Shown here one piece after another: positions 50,965 to 60,600 of a DNA stretch of 64,000 nucleotides; the first letter of the stretch is position 1; the number at the start of each line of letters is the position of its first letter. Origin of the DNA: Actinomadura spongiicola. Lineage in GTDB: Bacteria > Actinomycetota > Actinomycetes > Streptosporangiales > Streptosporangiaceae. The stretch is taken from the NCBI RefSeq assembly GCF_003432485.1, contig NZ_QVNQ01000004.1, forward strand, positions 62,001 through 126,000, read 5' to 3'. Both the position numbers and the translations under genes were made by a program. The notes below the pieces were generated by a model. The model ran no database searches, had not been told where the DNA came from, and saw only the letters and a list, made by a program, of their open reading frames with translations.

Positions 50965-52743
50965 CTAGCCGCAATTGCCGTAGGGCGCGGTACCGCCGTT
51001 ACCGCCGAACCGGACGCACGTGCCGGGCGCCTGCACGTACACCGGCCCCGCGTACCAGGCGAACGAACCGCTGTCGGCGATCTTGCTGCCGCCCTTCTTC
51101 TGGATCCACGTCGACACCGGTGATTTCGTGCCCACCTTCAGCGTCTTGATCGTGACCGCGCAGTTGTAGGTGGAGCTGTTGTAGAGCAGATAGGCGGTGC
51201 CGCCGGGAACGCCCAGCGAACGTTGCACGTAGTAGCCGCTCCCATGGCCGCCGCTGTTGCAGACCTGCTGCGGGCTGTACTTGTTCGCCGGCTCCTTGGG
51301 GGCCGTGCCGCCGCCTCCGCCGCCTCTCGACGGTGTGGAGCCGCCGTCCTGTGGCGTGCCCGGCTTCTTGGACGAGTTCGGGTTCGCGGGGTTCCGGCTC
51401 CGGGTGCCGTTCGGTTGTCCGGGCTTGGTGTCCGCCGGGTTCCGGGCCTCGCCGCCGGGGCTCGCCACGGTCCCGGGGCCGCCCCGGGCCCCCTGGTCGT
51501 CGCCGGACGCCGCCCGCTGGTCCTTGCCGTCGCCGGCACCGGCGCTCGTCGCCGCCCAGACGGCACCGCCCGCGATGACGGCCGCCACCGCCGCGGCCGC
51601 CGCGACCGGGATGAGCCGTCCGCGCCTCCCGTCGCCCCTCCCAGGACCAGGGGACGGCGTGCCCTGCGCGTACCCGCCGGGTCCCTGGGGCGGCGGCTGC
51701 TCGGCGAAGGGATGGGGGTGCGGTGCCGTCCTGTGCCGGGGGCCCGTGGGGTCCGTGACGCGGTCGGACGGCAGGACCGAATCGGCCCGCGGGCCCGTCG
51801 AAGCCGGAGGGGTGTGCTGGGACATCGCCGGGAAGGCGGGCAGCGGCTGCACGGGCGGAGCGGACACGGGGGTCGCGGACGCGGACATGCCGCTGGCCGC
51901 GCCGACGAGACGCTCCTGGGCCTCCCGCGCCGTCGGACGGAGCGCGGGATCCTTCGCCAGGCACGCCGCGACCAGGTCGCGCATCGGCCCCGACAGGTCG
52001 CCGAGATCCGGTTCACCGGTCAGGATCCGGTGCATGACCATGGCCATCTCGTCGTTGCCGAAGGCGGGACGTCCCGTGGCGGCGAAGGTCATGGTCGAGC
52101 CCCAGGCGAACATGTCCGACGCCGTGCTGACCTGGCCGCCGGTGAAATGCTCGGGCGCCATGTAGGCGGGCGTGCCGACGTTCTGCGTCTCGCCGGCGGC
52201 GTCCAGGGCGCGCGCCACACCGAAGTCGATGACGCGGGGCCCGTCCGGGCCCATCACCACGTTGTGGGGTTTGAAGTCGCGGTGGACGATCCCGGCCTGG
52301 TGGATCGCCGTGAGCGCGGTCAGGGTGCTGATGGCGAGCCGTTCGAGAGCGCCGCCCGTGCGGGGGCCGTCCGTGCGCACCACCTGGTGAAGGGACAGGC
52401 CGCGGACGTACTCGCTGACGATGTAGGGCCGGTCACCGGCGACGTCGGCGTCGATGACCTGGGCCGTGCAGAACCGCGCCACGCGCTTGGCGACTTCGAG
52501 TTCCCGGACGAAGCGTGCCCGGGCGGCGTCCTCACCGGCGAGACCGCCGTGCAACAACTTGATGGCGACATAGTCCCCGGCGGGGTCATCGGCCGGACGG
52601 AATTCGGTCTCACTGGCCGGACGGCCCAGGAACACCGATCCCTGCCCGCCCTCGCCGAGGCGGCCCAGGATCTCGTACCCGCCCAACCGGGTCGGATCGC
52701 CCGACCGCAGCGGCAGGGCGTCCGGCATCGTCCTGTCCGTCAC
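50965..52743 (-). CDS. Ser/Thr protein kinase with a SapA-like outer domain
   Basis: A 592-aa eukaryotic-type receptor kinase. The kinase domain (about residues 20-270) has LGRLGEGGQGSVFLG, catalytic HRDFKPHN, DFG in VIDFGVARA and GTPAYMAPE; the invariant Lys is in YVAIKLL. A Pro-rich linker leads to one membrane segment (about 380-400). Outside, a Ser/Gly/Pro-rich stretch is followed by about 105 residues resembling Streptomyces spore-associated protein A, with YSPQQVCNSGGHGSGYYVQRSLG and FAWYAGPVYVQAPGTCVRFGG. GTG 52743 follows GGGAAGCGAG. The outer domain is a candidate ligand sensor. Confidence 0.9.
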   Translation of the reverse strand: MTDRTMPDALPLRSGDPTRLGGYEILGRLGEGGQGSVFLGRPASETEFRPADDPAGDYVAIKLLHGGLAGEDAARARFVRELEVAKRVARFCTAQVIDADVAGDRPYIVSEYVRGLSLHQVVRTDGPRTGGALERLAISTLTALTAIHQAGIVHRDFKPHNVVMGPDGPRVIDFGVARALDAAGETQNVGTPAYMAPEHFTGGQVSTASDMFAWGSTMTFAATGRPAFGNDEMAMVMHRILTGEPDLGDLSGPMRDLVAACLAKDPALRPTAREAQERLVGAASGMSASATPVSAPPVQPLPAFPAMSQHTPPASTGPRADSVLPSDRVTDPTGPRHRTAPHPHPFAEQPPPQGPGGYAQGTPSPGPGRGDGRRGRLIPVAAAAAVAAVIAGGAVWAATSAGAGDGKDQRAASGDDQGARGGPGTVASPGGEARNPADTKPGQPNGTRSRNPANPNSSKKPGTPQDGGSTPSRGGGGGGTAPKEPANKYSPQQVCNSGGHGSGYYVQRSLGVPGGTAYLLYNSSTYNCAVTIKTLKVGTKSPVSTWIQKKGGSKIADSGSFAWYAGPVYVQAPGTCVRFGGNGGTAPYGNCG

Positions 52744-52855
52744 ACCACTCGCTTCCCGTCGCCTTCGGCTGATCGGCAGTGCACCAGCCTAGGCCAGATG
52801 ATGATATGTGCTTTGCACGGCGGTTGATCACCAGGGTGGTACCGCGACGCTAAAA

Positions 52856-52867
52856 GGACTACAGTCC
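52856..52867. promoter_or_regulatory. Candidate TetR operator
   Basis: GGACTACAGTCC is a perfect 5-2-5 palindrome located 23 to 34 nt before the chosen start of the TetR gene, where autoregulation is expected. Confidence 0.45.
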
Positions 52868-52889
52868 GTATATGGGGGAGGGGATGTCC

Positions 52890-53525
52890 ATGGACCGTGG
52901 TCCGGCCGGTGGGAGACGCGTCGACCTGGAACTGATGCGGACGCCGCCGCCCCGGGAGCGGGCGGACGCCGCGCGCAACCGGGTCAAGGTCCTCGAAGCC
53001 GCCGCCGCGCTCTTCGCCCGCCATGGCGTCGAGTCGGTCTCGATGGACGCGATCGCCGCGGCCGCGGGCGTCGGCAAGGGAACCCTCTTCCGCCGGTTCG
53101 GCGACAAGGCGGGCCTGGCCGCGGCCCTCCTGAACGAGCGCGAACGCGACCTGCAGAACGCGATCCTGTCCGGCCCGGCCCCCCTCGGCCCCGGCGGCGC
53201 GGACACGGCCGTCCGGCCGTCCGAACGCCTGCACGCCTTCGTCGACGCCTACCTGGACTACGTGCTGGACCACCTGTCCCTGGTCCGCATGTCGGAGACG
53301 GCCTCGCCGGGCGCGCGCTACCGCATCGGCGCCTACGGCTTCTGGCACCGGCACCTGACGATTCTGCTGGACGAGACCGTGCCCGACGCGGAGGCGCTGG
53401 CACACGCCCTACTGGCCGCCCTCGGCGCGGAGCATCTCACCGCGATGGTCGAGAACGTGGGACCGGTACGCACACGCGCCGCCGTCCACGCCGCCTTCGA
53501 CACGCCGAACTCCGAACCTCGTTGA
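52890..53525 (+). CDS. TetR-family transcriptional regulator
   Basis: A 211-aa TetR repressor. The DNA-binding module reads RVKVLEAAAALFARHGVESVSMDAIAAAAGVGKGTLFRRFGDKAGLAAALLNERE (about residues 29-83). The C-terminal part contains LHAFVDAYLDYVLDHLSLVRMSE. The start is uncertain: ATG 52890 has GGGAGGGG 6 nt upstream, while ATG 52872 and ATG 52884 are in frame but too close to or ahead of that site. It diverges from the Ser/Thr kinase gene. No obvious target gene lies on its own strand downstream, so it may act mainly on itself or on the divergent kinase. Confidence 0.86.
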   Translation: MDRGPAGGRRVDLELMRTPPPRERADAARNRVKVLEAAAALFARHGVESVSMDAIAAAAGVGKGTLFRRFGDKAGLAAALLNERERDLQNAILSGPAPLGPGGADTAVRPSERLHAFVDAYLDYVLDHLSLVRMSETASPGARYRIGAYGFWHRHLTILLDETVPDAEALAHALLAALGAEHLTAMVENVGPVRTRAAVHAAFDTPNSEPR

Positions 53526-53598
53526 CGCCTGCCGGGCGTACCGACGCCACCGGACGGGATTGCGGTGCCCGCGGTGGCGGTGGGGTCGTGGTGGTGGG

Positions 53599-53781
53599 TC
53601 AGGCCGGGTCGGGGCTGGGGCGTCGGGTGCCGCGTTCCGCCCGGCCGTCTGCTTTGCCCGGCGGACCCTCCTGTGCATGGTTCTGTTCCAGGCGCGCGGC
53701 GACCACCAGGGCACGGAGCGAGGTGGTCTTCATCCGGTCGCGGGGGGAGTGGGGGCGGGTCCTCGGAATGCTGCTCGGCAC
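53599..53781 (-). CDS. Possible 60-aa peptide
   Basis: A short open frame with GTG 53781 and a strong ribosome site, GGAGG 6 nt upstream. The predicted peptide is basic and includes MKTTSLRALVVAARLEQNHAQEG; an in-frame ATG at 53733 would give a 44-aa version. Third-position GC is high, consistent with coding, but in a GC-rich genome this is weak support. No relatives are known to me. It lies between the TetR and the AAA protein genes, on the strand of the latter. Confidence 0.4.
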   Translation of the reverse strand: MPSSIPRTRPHSPRDRMKTTSLRALVVAARLEQNHAQEGPPGKADGRAERGTRRPSPDPA

Positions 53782-53948
53782 GGTTGACCTCCATGGGGGC
53801 TGGACCTGAGTGCTACCCGGCCGACCGGATCTCGCACGTTGGTTGCAACCGCAAGGTCTTTTGGGCTATTCCGAGTGATCGTTCCAATTGGGCGCCGTGT
53901 GGAACCGGCCGCCGCCGTGGCGGCGACCGGCGCGAACGGCGGTGCCGG
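53782..53948. other. Intergenic stretch
   Basis: Between the possible peptide and the AAA gene. A long antisense frame that starts at 53794 overlaps the TetR gene and is not believed. Nothing else is supported here. Confidence 0.5.
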
Positions 53949-56900
53949 TCAGAGGTACATGCCCGGTGCCTTCGGGGACTCCGGCCCGGTCATGTGCAGG
54001 TCCTCGGCCTTCAGGGTGCGGAGTTCGTCCGCGTCCGACGACGTGGCGAGGCGTTCGGACTGCGCGGCGACGGCGCGGTCGAGGAGGTTGCGGATGAGTC
54101 GCCCGTTGCCGAAGGACGGCCCGCGCGGCACGTCCCGGAGCAGGCCGCGCAGCCGCGCCGGCACGTCCGCGGCGAGGGTGAGGCCCTCCGCGCCGGCTAG
54201 GCGGCTGAAGATCTCGACCAACTCGTCGTCGGAGTAGTCGGGGAAGGCGATGCGCTTCGGGAACCGGGATTCGAGTCCGGAGTTGGCGGCGAGGAAGGCG
54301 TTCATCTCCCGCTCGTAGCCCGCCGCGATGACGACCAGGTCACCGCGGTACTCCTCCATGAGCTGGACGAGCGTGGCCACGGCCTCCTGCGTGTAGGCGT
54401 CGCCGGTCAGGGAGTACGCCTCGTCGATGAACAGGACACCCCCAAGGGCCTGCTCGACCGCGGCCCGCACGCGCGGGGCCGTCTGACCGGTGTAGGACCC
54501 GACGAGATCCGCGCGGGAGACCTCGACAAGGTGCCCGGACGAGAGCAGGCCGAGGTCGGCGTACACGGCGGCGACGAGACGGGCGACGGTCGTCTTGGCC
54601 GTCCCCGGGTTGCCGGTGAACACCATGTGCCGGGTCGGCGCGCCGACCGGCTGCCCGGCCGAGCGGCGCAGGTCGGCGGCGCGGACCTCGGCCGCGAGCC
54701 GTCGCACCTCCTGCTTGACGTCCGTGAGGCCGACGAGGGCGTCCAGTTCGGCGAGCGGGTCGGTGACGGGCCGGACGCGGGCGGCGCCGGAGAGCGTGTC
54801 CGGGACGTCCTCGGGAAGCAGCGCCGAAAGGTCCTCCGGGGTGGGGTCGGTCAGCGCGGTCACGCGGCGGGCCTGGAGGGCCGTCGCGCGCTCGCACAGG
54901 TTGCGCATGGCGCGGGCGTTGCCGAAGGAGCGACCGCGGGGCGCGCGGCGCAGGAGTTCGGCGACCCGGTCCCGCACGCCCGCCTCCGGGCGCAGCCCGG
55001 TGGCCGCGGCCCGCGCCTCGAAGATCTCGATGAGCTCGGCGTCGGTGAAGTCGGGGAAGCGGACCGTGCTGGGGAACCGCGACGCGAGACCGGGGTTGGA
55101 CGCCATGAACCGCTGCATCTCGCGCTCGTAGCCCGCGATGACGACGACGAAGTCGTCGCGGTGGCCCTCCATGAACTTCAGCAGCTCGGCGATGGCCTCG
55201 GGACCGTAGTCCTCGTCCACGCCCTCCTGGACCAGCGAGTACGCCTCGTCGATGAACAGGACGCCGCCGACGGCGCGCCGCGCCACGCTCCGCGTCTTCA
55301 CGGCGGTCTCGCCGATGTAGGTGCCGACGAGCGAGGACCGGGACGCCTCGACCAGATGCCCGGACGAGAGCACGCCGAGGTCCTTGAGGACGCGGGCGAG
55401 CAGCCGGGCGACGACGGTCTTGCCGGTGCCGGGGCTGCCGGTGAACACGGTGTGCCTGGCGGGCGCGTCGGCGGCGGGCAGCCCCGCGTCCCGGCGCAGC
55501 TTCGCGGCCTTCGCGCCGGCGACGATCAGCTCGATCTCGTGCTTGACGGCGCCGAGGCCGGTGAGGGCTTCCAGCTCGGCCATCGGGTCGGCGCCGGGCG
55601 AGTCGAACGACGCGGGGATGTCGGAATGCCTGACGACCAGTTCCTGGCCGGGTTCGGTCCGCTCGCGCACCGAGTCCACGACGATGTCGGCGAGGCGCTG
55701 CGCGAGCCGGGCGTTGCGCAGGTTCCGGACGGGCGTCGCGTCGGCGAGCACCCGCCCGGCGGCCGTCAGGGCGCGCTTGTGCGCACGCGCCCCGCGCTGC
55801 TGGACGGCCCGGTTGAACAGTTCCGCGTGCCCTTCGGCGGTGAACGGGTGCGTGCGGACCACCTGGAACCGCAACGCGAGCCCGGGGTTGAGGTCGCGGA
55901 TCAGGTCGTCGCCGCCGGGCTCGCACAACACCACGACGTGCAGGTCGTCATGGACGTCGATCGCCCGGTGCAGCTGTTCGAGGCTGGCCTCGCCGCTGCG
56001 CTCGTCCCTGGAGATGTCGTCGAGACCGTCGATGACCATGAGCCGGACCCCGTCGCTGTCGCGGGCCTCGCTGTACAGCTGCGACGTGGCGGCCGAGATC
56101 TCCTTGCCGGCGAAGAAGTCGTCGGACAGCCACAGGGGCGGGTCGGTGATGCCGTGCCGCTGGACGAGCTGGACGATCTCCTGGGCCGCGTCGCGCTTGC
56201 CGGTGCCGTCCGGACCGACGATCATCAGCCGGACCGGTCCCGGCCCGTTGGCGATGTCCTCCAGCGCGGCGACGACCTCCGGCTGGCCGATCAGCCCGGT
56301 CTCCACCTTCGTCCGGCCGCGGGCGCCGCGCGGGCGGGACCGGGACGCGCCGAGGTTCGCGGCGAGCGGGTTGACGATCCGGCGGCGCGGGGCGAACAGC
56401 CGCCGGACGTCCTCCTGGAACCCCTGGATCGGGATCCATACCCGGTCGGGGCCGACCGGCGGACCGGGAAGTCCCTGGACGGCGCCGGTGAAGCGCATCG
56501 CCATGTCGAGCCAGCCGCGGCAGGCGTCGACGGCACCGGCGCCGACGGCACGGGCGAGCCAGGCCCACTCGTCCAGCGACCACGCTTCCCGGTCGAAGGA
56601 GTCGCGTGCGTCCTCGAACCGTCCGAGCAGTTCGCCGTACCGGTCCTCGGTGAGGACGACGGACAGTTCGGCGGGCACCTGCTCCAGACCGGCCTGGAGC
56701 AGCAGGCGCACGAGCAGGTCGTCGGCGGTCTCGCGGTGGGGGGCGACCTGGCGCAGGTGTTCGTGGACGGGCAGCAGACCCGAGCACACCCATTCCAGGT
56801 GGCCGATGGGCCCGGCCAGTTCGGGCAGCGCGGCGACGACGTCGTCGCTCGCCCGCGCCGCCCACAGGTCCCGTCGCTGGTCCAGCGGAAGCTTGAGCCA

Positions 56901-57410
56901 GTCGCCGGGCGGGGGGTTCTCGTACAGCTCCACCAGAGCCCGGCGGCGGGACTCGAAGGGTTCCAGGCCCTCGAAGACGCCGAGCGACTCGCGCGCCAGG
57001 GTCAGCGCCAAGTCCTGGTCGCCGCAGTCCTCCAGCCACTCGAACGCGCGGAACTCGCCCGATAGAGCGCTCCAACCGTCCCTGCTGTGATCGGTGTCCG
57101 CCGGTCCGTCCAGGTAGCGCCTGAATAGCTCGCTGTACAGGTGACTGAAGGTTCCGGAGTAGACGGCGGCGGCACCGGGCAGGTAGGCGAGGGTGCTGAT
57201 CATCTCGGCGGCGACCAGTGGCGCGGGGTTGGTCATCATCGCGTGCCGGTCCGTCGTCAGCGCAACGCAGCGGGGGTCCTTGACGAGGGCGTCGACACGG
57301 TCCCGGATCTCCTCGTACAGGCCGTCCGGTACGCGCCACGGCCCGGCGGCGTACAGGTCGATGACGGGTTCGTCGGACACGAGAAGTTCCAGCTGTTCCG
57401 GCAGCCGCAC
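53949..57410 (-). CDS. CbxX/CfxQ-type AAA protein with three ATPase-like modules
   Basis: A 1153-aa soluble protein. About residues 1-370 form an unrecognised helical N-terminal region. Three AAA modules follow: the first (near 400) has the altered Walker A GPDGTGKRD and a weak Walker B region, so it is probably inactive. The second (near 657, GSPGTGKT) and third (near 931, GNPGTAKT) are complete, each with GGVLFIDEAYSL and an ERDxxR-type arginine region. CbxX/CfxQ AAA domains occur in Rubisco activases and in type VII secretion EccA ATPases. GTG 57410 is preferred over GTG 57449 because a G-run ends 6 nt before it. The partner is unknown. Confidence 0.88.
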   Translation of the reverse strand: MRLPEQLELLVSDEPVIDLYAAGPWRVPDGLYEEIRDRVDALVKDPRCVALTTDRHAMMTNPAPLVAAEMISTLAYLPGAAAVYSGTFSHLYSELFRRYLDGPADTDHSRDGWSALSGEFRAFEWLEDCGDQDLALTLARESLGVFEGLEPFESRRRALVELYENPPPGDWLKLPLDQRRDLWAARASDDVVAALPELAGPIGHLEWVCSGLLPVHEHLRQVAPHRETADDLLVRLLLQAGLEQVPAELSVVLTEDRYGELLGRFEDARDSFDREAWSLDEWAWLARAVGAGAVDACRGWLDMAMRFTGAVQGLPGPPVGPDRVWIPIQGFQEDVRRLFAPRRRIVNPLAANLGASRSRPRGARGRTKVETGLIGQPEVVAALEDIANGPGPVRLMIVGPDGTGKRDAAQEIVQLVQRHGITDPPLWLSDDFFAGKEISAATSQLYSEARDSDGVRLMVIDGLDDISRDERSGEASLEQLHRAIDVHDDLHVVVLCEPGGDDLIRDLNPGLALRFQVVRTHPFTAEGHAELFNRAVQQRGARAHKRALTAAGRVLADATPVRNLRNARLAQRLADIVVDSVRERTEPGQELVVRHSDIPASFDSPGADPMAELEALTGLGAVKHEIELIVAGAKAAKLRRDAGLPAADAPARHTVFTGSPGTGKTVVARLLARVLKDLGVLSSGHLVEASRSSLVGTYIGETAVKTRSVARRAVGGVLFIDEAYSLVQEGVDEDYGPEAIAELLKFMEGHRDDFVVVIAGYEREMQRFMASNPGLASRFPSTVRFPDFTDAELIEIFEARAAATGLRPEAGVRDRVAELLRRAPRGRSFGNARAMRNLCERATALQARRVTALTDPTPEDLSALLPEDVPDTLSGAARVRPVTDPLAELDALVGLTDVKQEVRRLAAEVRAADLRRSAGQPVGAPTRHMVFTGNPGTAKTTVARLVAAVYADLGLLSSGHLVEVSRADLVGSYTGQTAPRVRAAVEQALGGVLFIDEAYSLTGDAYTQEAVATLVQLMEEYRGDLVVIAAGYEREMNAFLAANSGLESRFPKRIAFPDYSDDELVEIFSRLAGAEGLTLAADVPARLRGLLRDVPRGPSFGNGRLIRNLLDRAVAAQSERLATSSDADELRTLKAEDLHMTGPESPKAPGMYL

Positions 57411-57511
57411 GGCCGTCCCCCCCTGATCACAGCGAGCCTGGCCGGACACCTTATCGACGAGAACGGACGGCCGCCGACGTCAACGAAAAATCGCAAGATC
57501 TTCCTTCTTAG

Positions 57512-57521
57512 CGGAATTCCG
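57512..57521. promoter_or_regulatory. Short palindrome in a divergent promoter region
   Basis: CGGAATTCCG is a perfect 10-bp palindrome in the region between the AAA gene and pyc. It could be a binding site for either gene but is short. Confidence 0.3.
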
Positions 57522-57587
57522 AAGCAATGCTGACGATCTCGTGCGGGTTCCAGGCTGCCGCGACCGCTCAACTGGGTACGTACACCG

Positions 57588-57605
57588 GGACCGTCCCCAC
57601 GGTCC
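57588..57605 (+). promoter_or_regulatory. Leader hairpin upstream of pyc
   Basis: A 7-bp stem (GGACCGT / ACGGTCC) with a 4-nt loop lies about 80 nt before the pyc start. It may be an operator or a leader RNA element. Confidence 0.4.
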
Positions 57606-57686
57606 GTTCCGCCGCGGTGCGGCGCGCTCCCGCGAACTCCGGCGGGCGCGGACGGACCTCCGCGTCGCCGTCTCCTGGAGAGTCAC

Positions 57687-60600
57687 GTGATCACGAAGCT
57701 GCTCGTCGCCAACCGTGGCGAGATCGCCGTCCGCGCCTTCCGCGCGGCCTACGAACTCGGCATCGCCAGCGTCGCCGTCTACGCGCACGAGGACCGGCTG
57801 TCCCTGCACCGGCAGAAGGCGGACGAGGCGTACGAGATCGGTGAGCACGGCCATCCCGTCCGCGCCTACCTGGACGTCGACGGCATCGTGGAGACCGCGC
57901 TGCGGGTCGGCGCCGACGCCGTGTACCCCGGATACGGGTTCCTGTCGGAGAGCCCGGAGCTGGCGGAGGCGTGCGAGCGCAACGGGATCACGTTCGTGGG
58001 CCCGCCGTCGTCGGTGCTCAGCCTCGCGGGCAACAAGATCGAGGCGGTCGCGGCGGCGCGGCGCGCGGGCCTGCCGGTGCTGCGGTCGGCGACGCCCGAG
58101 CCGGGCGGGGAACTCGCGGCGGCCGACGAGGTCGGGTTCCCGCTGTTCGTGAAGGCCGCGGCGGGCGGCGGCGGGCGCGGGCTGCGCCGCGTCGACCACC
58201 GCGCGGACCTTGAGGCGGCCGTCGACACCGCGCGGCGCGAGGCGCAGAGCGCGTTCGGCGACCCGACGGTGTTCCTGGAACAGGCGGTGGACCGCCCGCG
58301 CCACATCGAGGTGCAGATCCTCGCCGACGGCGCCGGGCACATCGTCCACCTGCGCGAACGGGACTGCTCGGTGCAGCGCCGCCACCAGAAGGTGGTGGAG
58401 ATCGCCCCGGCGCCGAGGCTGGACCCGCACGTGGCGCGGCGGCTCTGCGAGGACGCGGTGAAGTTCGCCCGCGAGATCGGATACGTGAACGCCGGCACCG
58501 TCGAGTTCCTCGTGGACGAACAAGGCGAGCACGTCTTCATCGAGATGAACCCGCGCATCCAGGTCGAGCACACCGTGACCGAGGAGGTCACCGGGGTCGA
58601 TCTCGTGCAGAGCCAGTTGCGCATCGCGGGCGGTGAGACGCTCGCCGACCTAAGCATCGCGCAGGACGAGGTCACGGTCAGCGGGTTCGCCGTCCAGTGC
58701 CGCATCACCACCGAGGACCCGGCGAACGGCTTCCGTCCCGACACGGGCAAGATCTCGGCGTACCGGTCGCCCGGCGGCGCGGGCGTGCGCCTGGACACGG
58801 GCACCGCGTACGGCGGCGCGATCATCTCCCCGCACTTCGACTCGCTGCTGGTCAAGCTGACCTGCCGCGGACGGACGTTCGAGGAGGCCGTCGGCAGGGC
58901 GCGGCGGGCCGCCGCGGAGTTCCGCATCCGGGGCGTCGCGTCGAACATCCCGTTCCTGCGTGCCCTGCTCGACGAGCCGGACTTCCGCGCGGGCGGCGTC
59001 ACGACGTCCTACATCGCCGACCATCCCGAGCTGCTCACGGCACGGTCGAGCGGTGACCGCGCGACACGACTCGTCCGGTACCTGGCGGACGTGACGGTCA
59101 ACAAGCCGCACGGCGACGCGCCCACCCATCTGGACCCGGCGACGAAGCTGCCGCCCCTCTCCCTCGACGGCCCGTTCCCCACAGGTTCACGAGACCGGCT
59201 GTTGACGCTCGGCCCCCGCGCGTTCGCCGAGCGGCTCCGGTCCCAGAGCGCCCTGGCCGTCACCGACACCACCTTCCGGGACGCGCACCAGTCGCTCCTC
59301 GCCACCCGGGTACGCACCTACGACCTGCTCGCCGCCGCGCCCTACCTCGCGCGCATGACCCCGCAGCTTCTCTCCATCGAGGCGTGGGGCGGCGCGACGT
59401 ACGACGTCGCGCTTCGCTTCCTCGGCGAGTCGCCCTGGGACAGACTGGCCGCGATCCGTGACGCCGCTCCTAACCTGTGCATCCAGATGCTCCTGCGCGG
59501 CCGTAACACCGTCGGGTACACCCCGTACCCCGACTCGGTGGCGCGTGCCTTCGTCAAGGAGGCGGCCACTACCGGTGTCGACATCTTCCGTGTGTTCGAC
59601 GCGCTGAACGACGTCGAACGGATGCGTCCGGCCATCGACGCCGCACTGCAAACACACGCGCTCGTCGAAGGAACCCTCTGCTACACAGGCGACCTGTCGT
59701 CACCGAACGAGCGGCTCTACACGCTCGACTACTACCTGCGCCTCGCGGAGGAACTCGTCGAGTCGGGCGTCCACATCCTGTGCGTCAAGGACATGGCGGG
59801 ACTGCTCCGCGCACCGGCCGCCCGCACGCTCGTCAAGGCCCTCCGTGAGCGTTTCGACCTGCCCGTCCATCTGCACACCCACGACACGGCCGGTGGCCAG
59901 ATCGGCACCTACATCGCCGCCATCGAAGCCGGTGTCGACGCGGTGGACGGAGCCGCCGCGCCGCTCTCCGGCACCACCAGCCAGCCGCCACTCCAGGCGA
60001 TCGTCGCCGCGACCGACTCCACCGACCACGCCACCGGGATCGACCTGGACGCGCTGACCGTCATGGAGCCGTACTGGGAGGCCGTCCGGAAGCTGTACGC
60101 GCCGTTCGAGATGGGGCTCCCGTCGCCGACCGGCCGCGTCTACCAGCACGAGATCCCGGGCGGGCAGTTGTCGAACCTTCGGCAGCAGGCCGTGGCGCTC
60201 GGGCTCGGCGACCGTTTCGAGGAGATCGAGCGTCTGTACGCGGCGGCCGACGCGATCCTCGGACGGCTCGTGAAGGTCACCCCGTCCAGCAAGGTCGTCG
60301 GTGACCTGGCGCTGCACCTGGTCGCCGCGGGCGCCGACCCCGCCGACTTCGCCGAGAACCCGGAGCGCTACGACATTCCCGACAGCGTCATCGGTTTCCT
60401 GAACGGCGAACTCGGCGACCCTCCGGGCGGATGGCCCGAGCCGTTCCGCACCAAGGCCCTCGCCGGACGCCAGTACACGCCGGCCCGCGCCGAACTGGAC
60501 GGCGCGGAAGAGAAGGCCCTGCACGGCCCCGAGGTCCGCGACACCCTCGACCGCCTTCTGTTCCCCGGTCCCGCGAAGGACTACCGCGAGGCCCGAGCCG

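Noticed and set aside
53333-53794. 153-aa minus-strand frame starting MEVNRAEQ
   Set aside because: It overlaps the TetR gene antisense and the real ribosome site nearby favours the 53781 start in another frame.
53949-57410. Type VII secretion EccA
   Set aside because: The AAA modules are similar but no ESX genes adjoin, and the N-terminal region lacks the TPR pattern I would expect.
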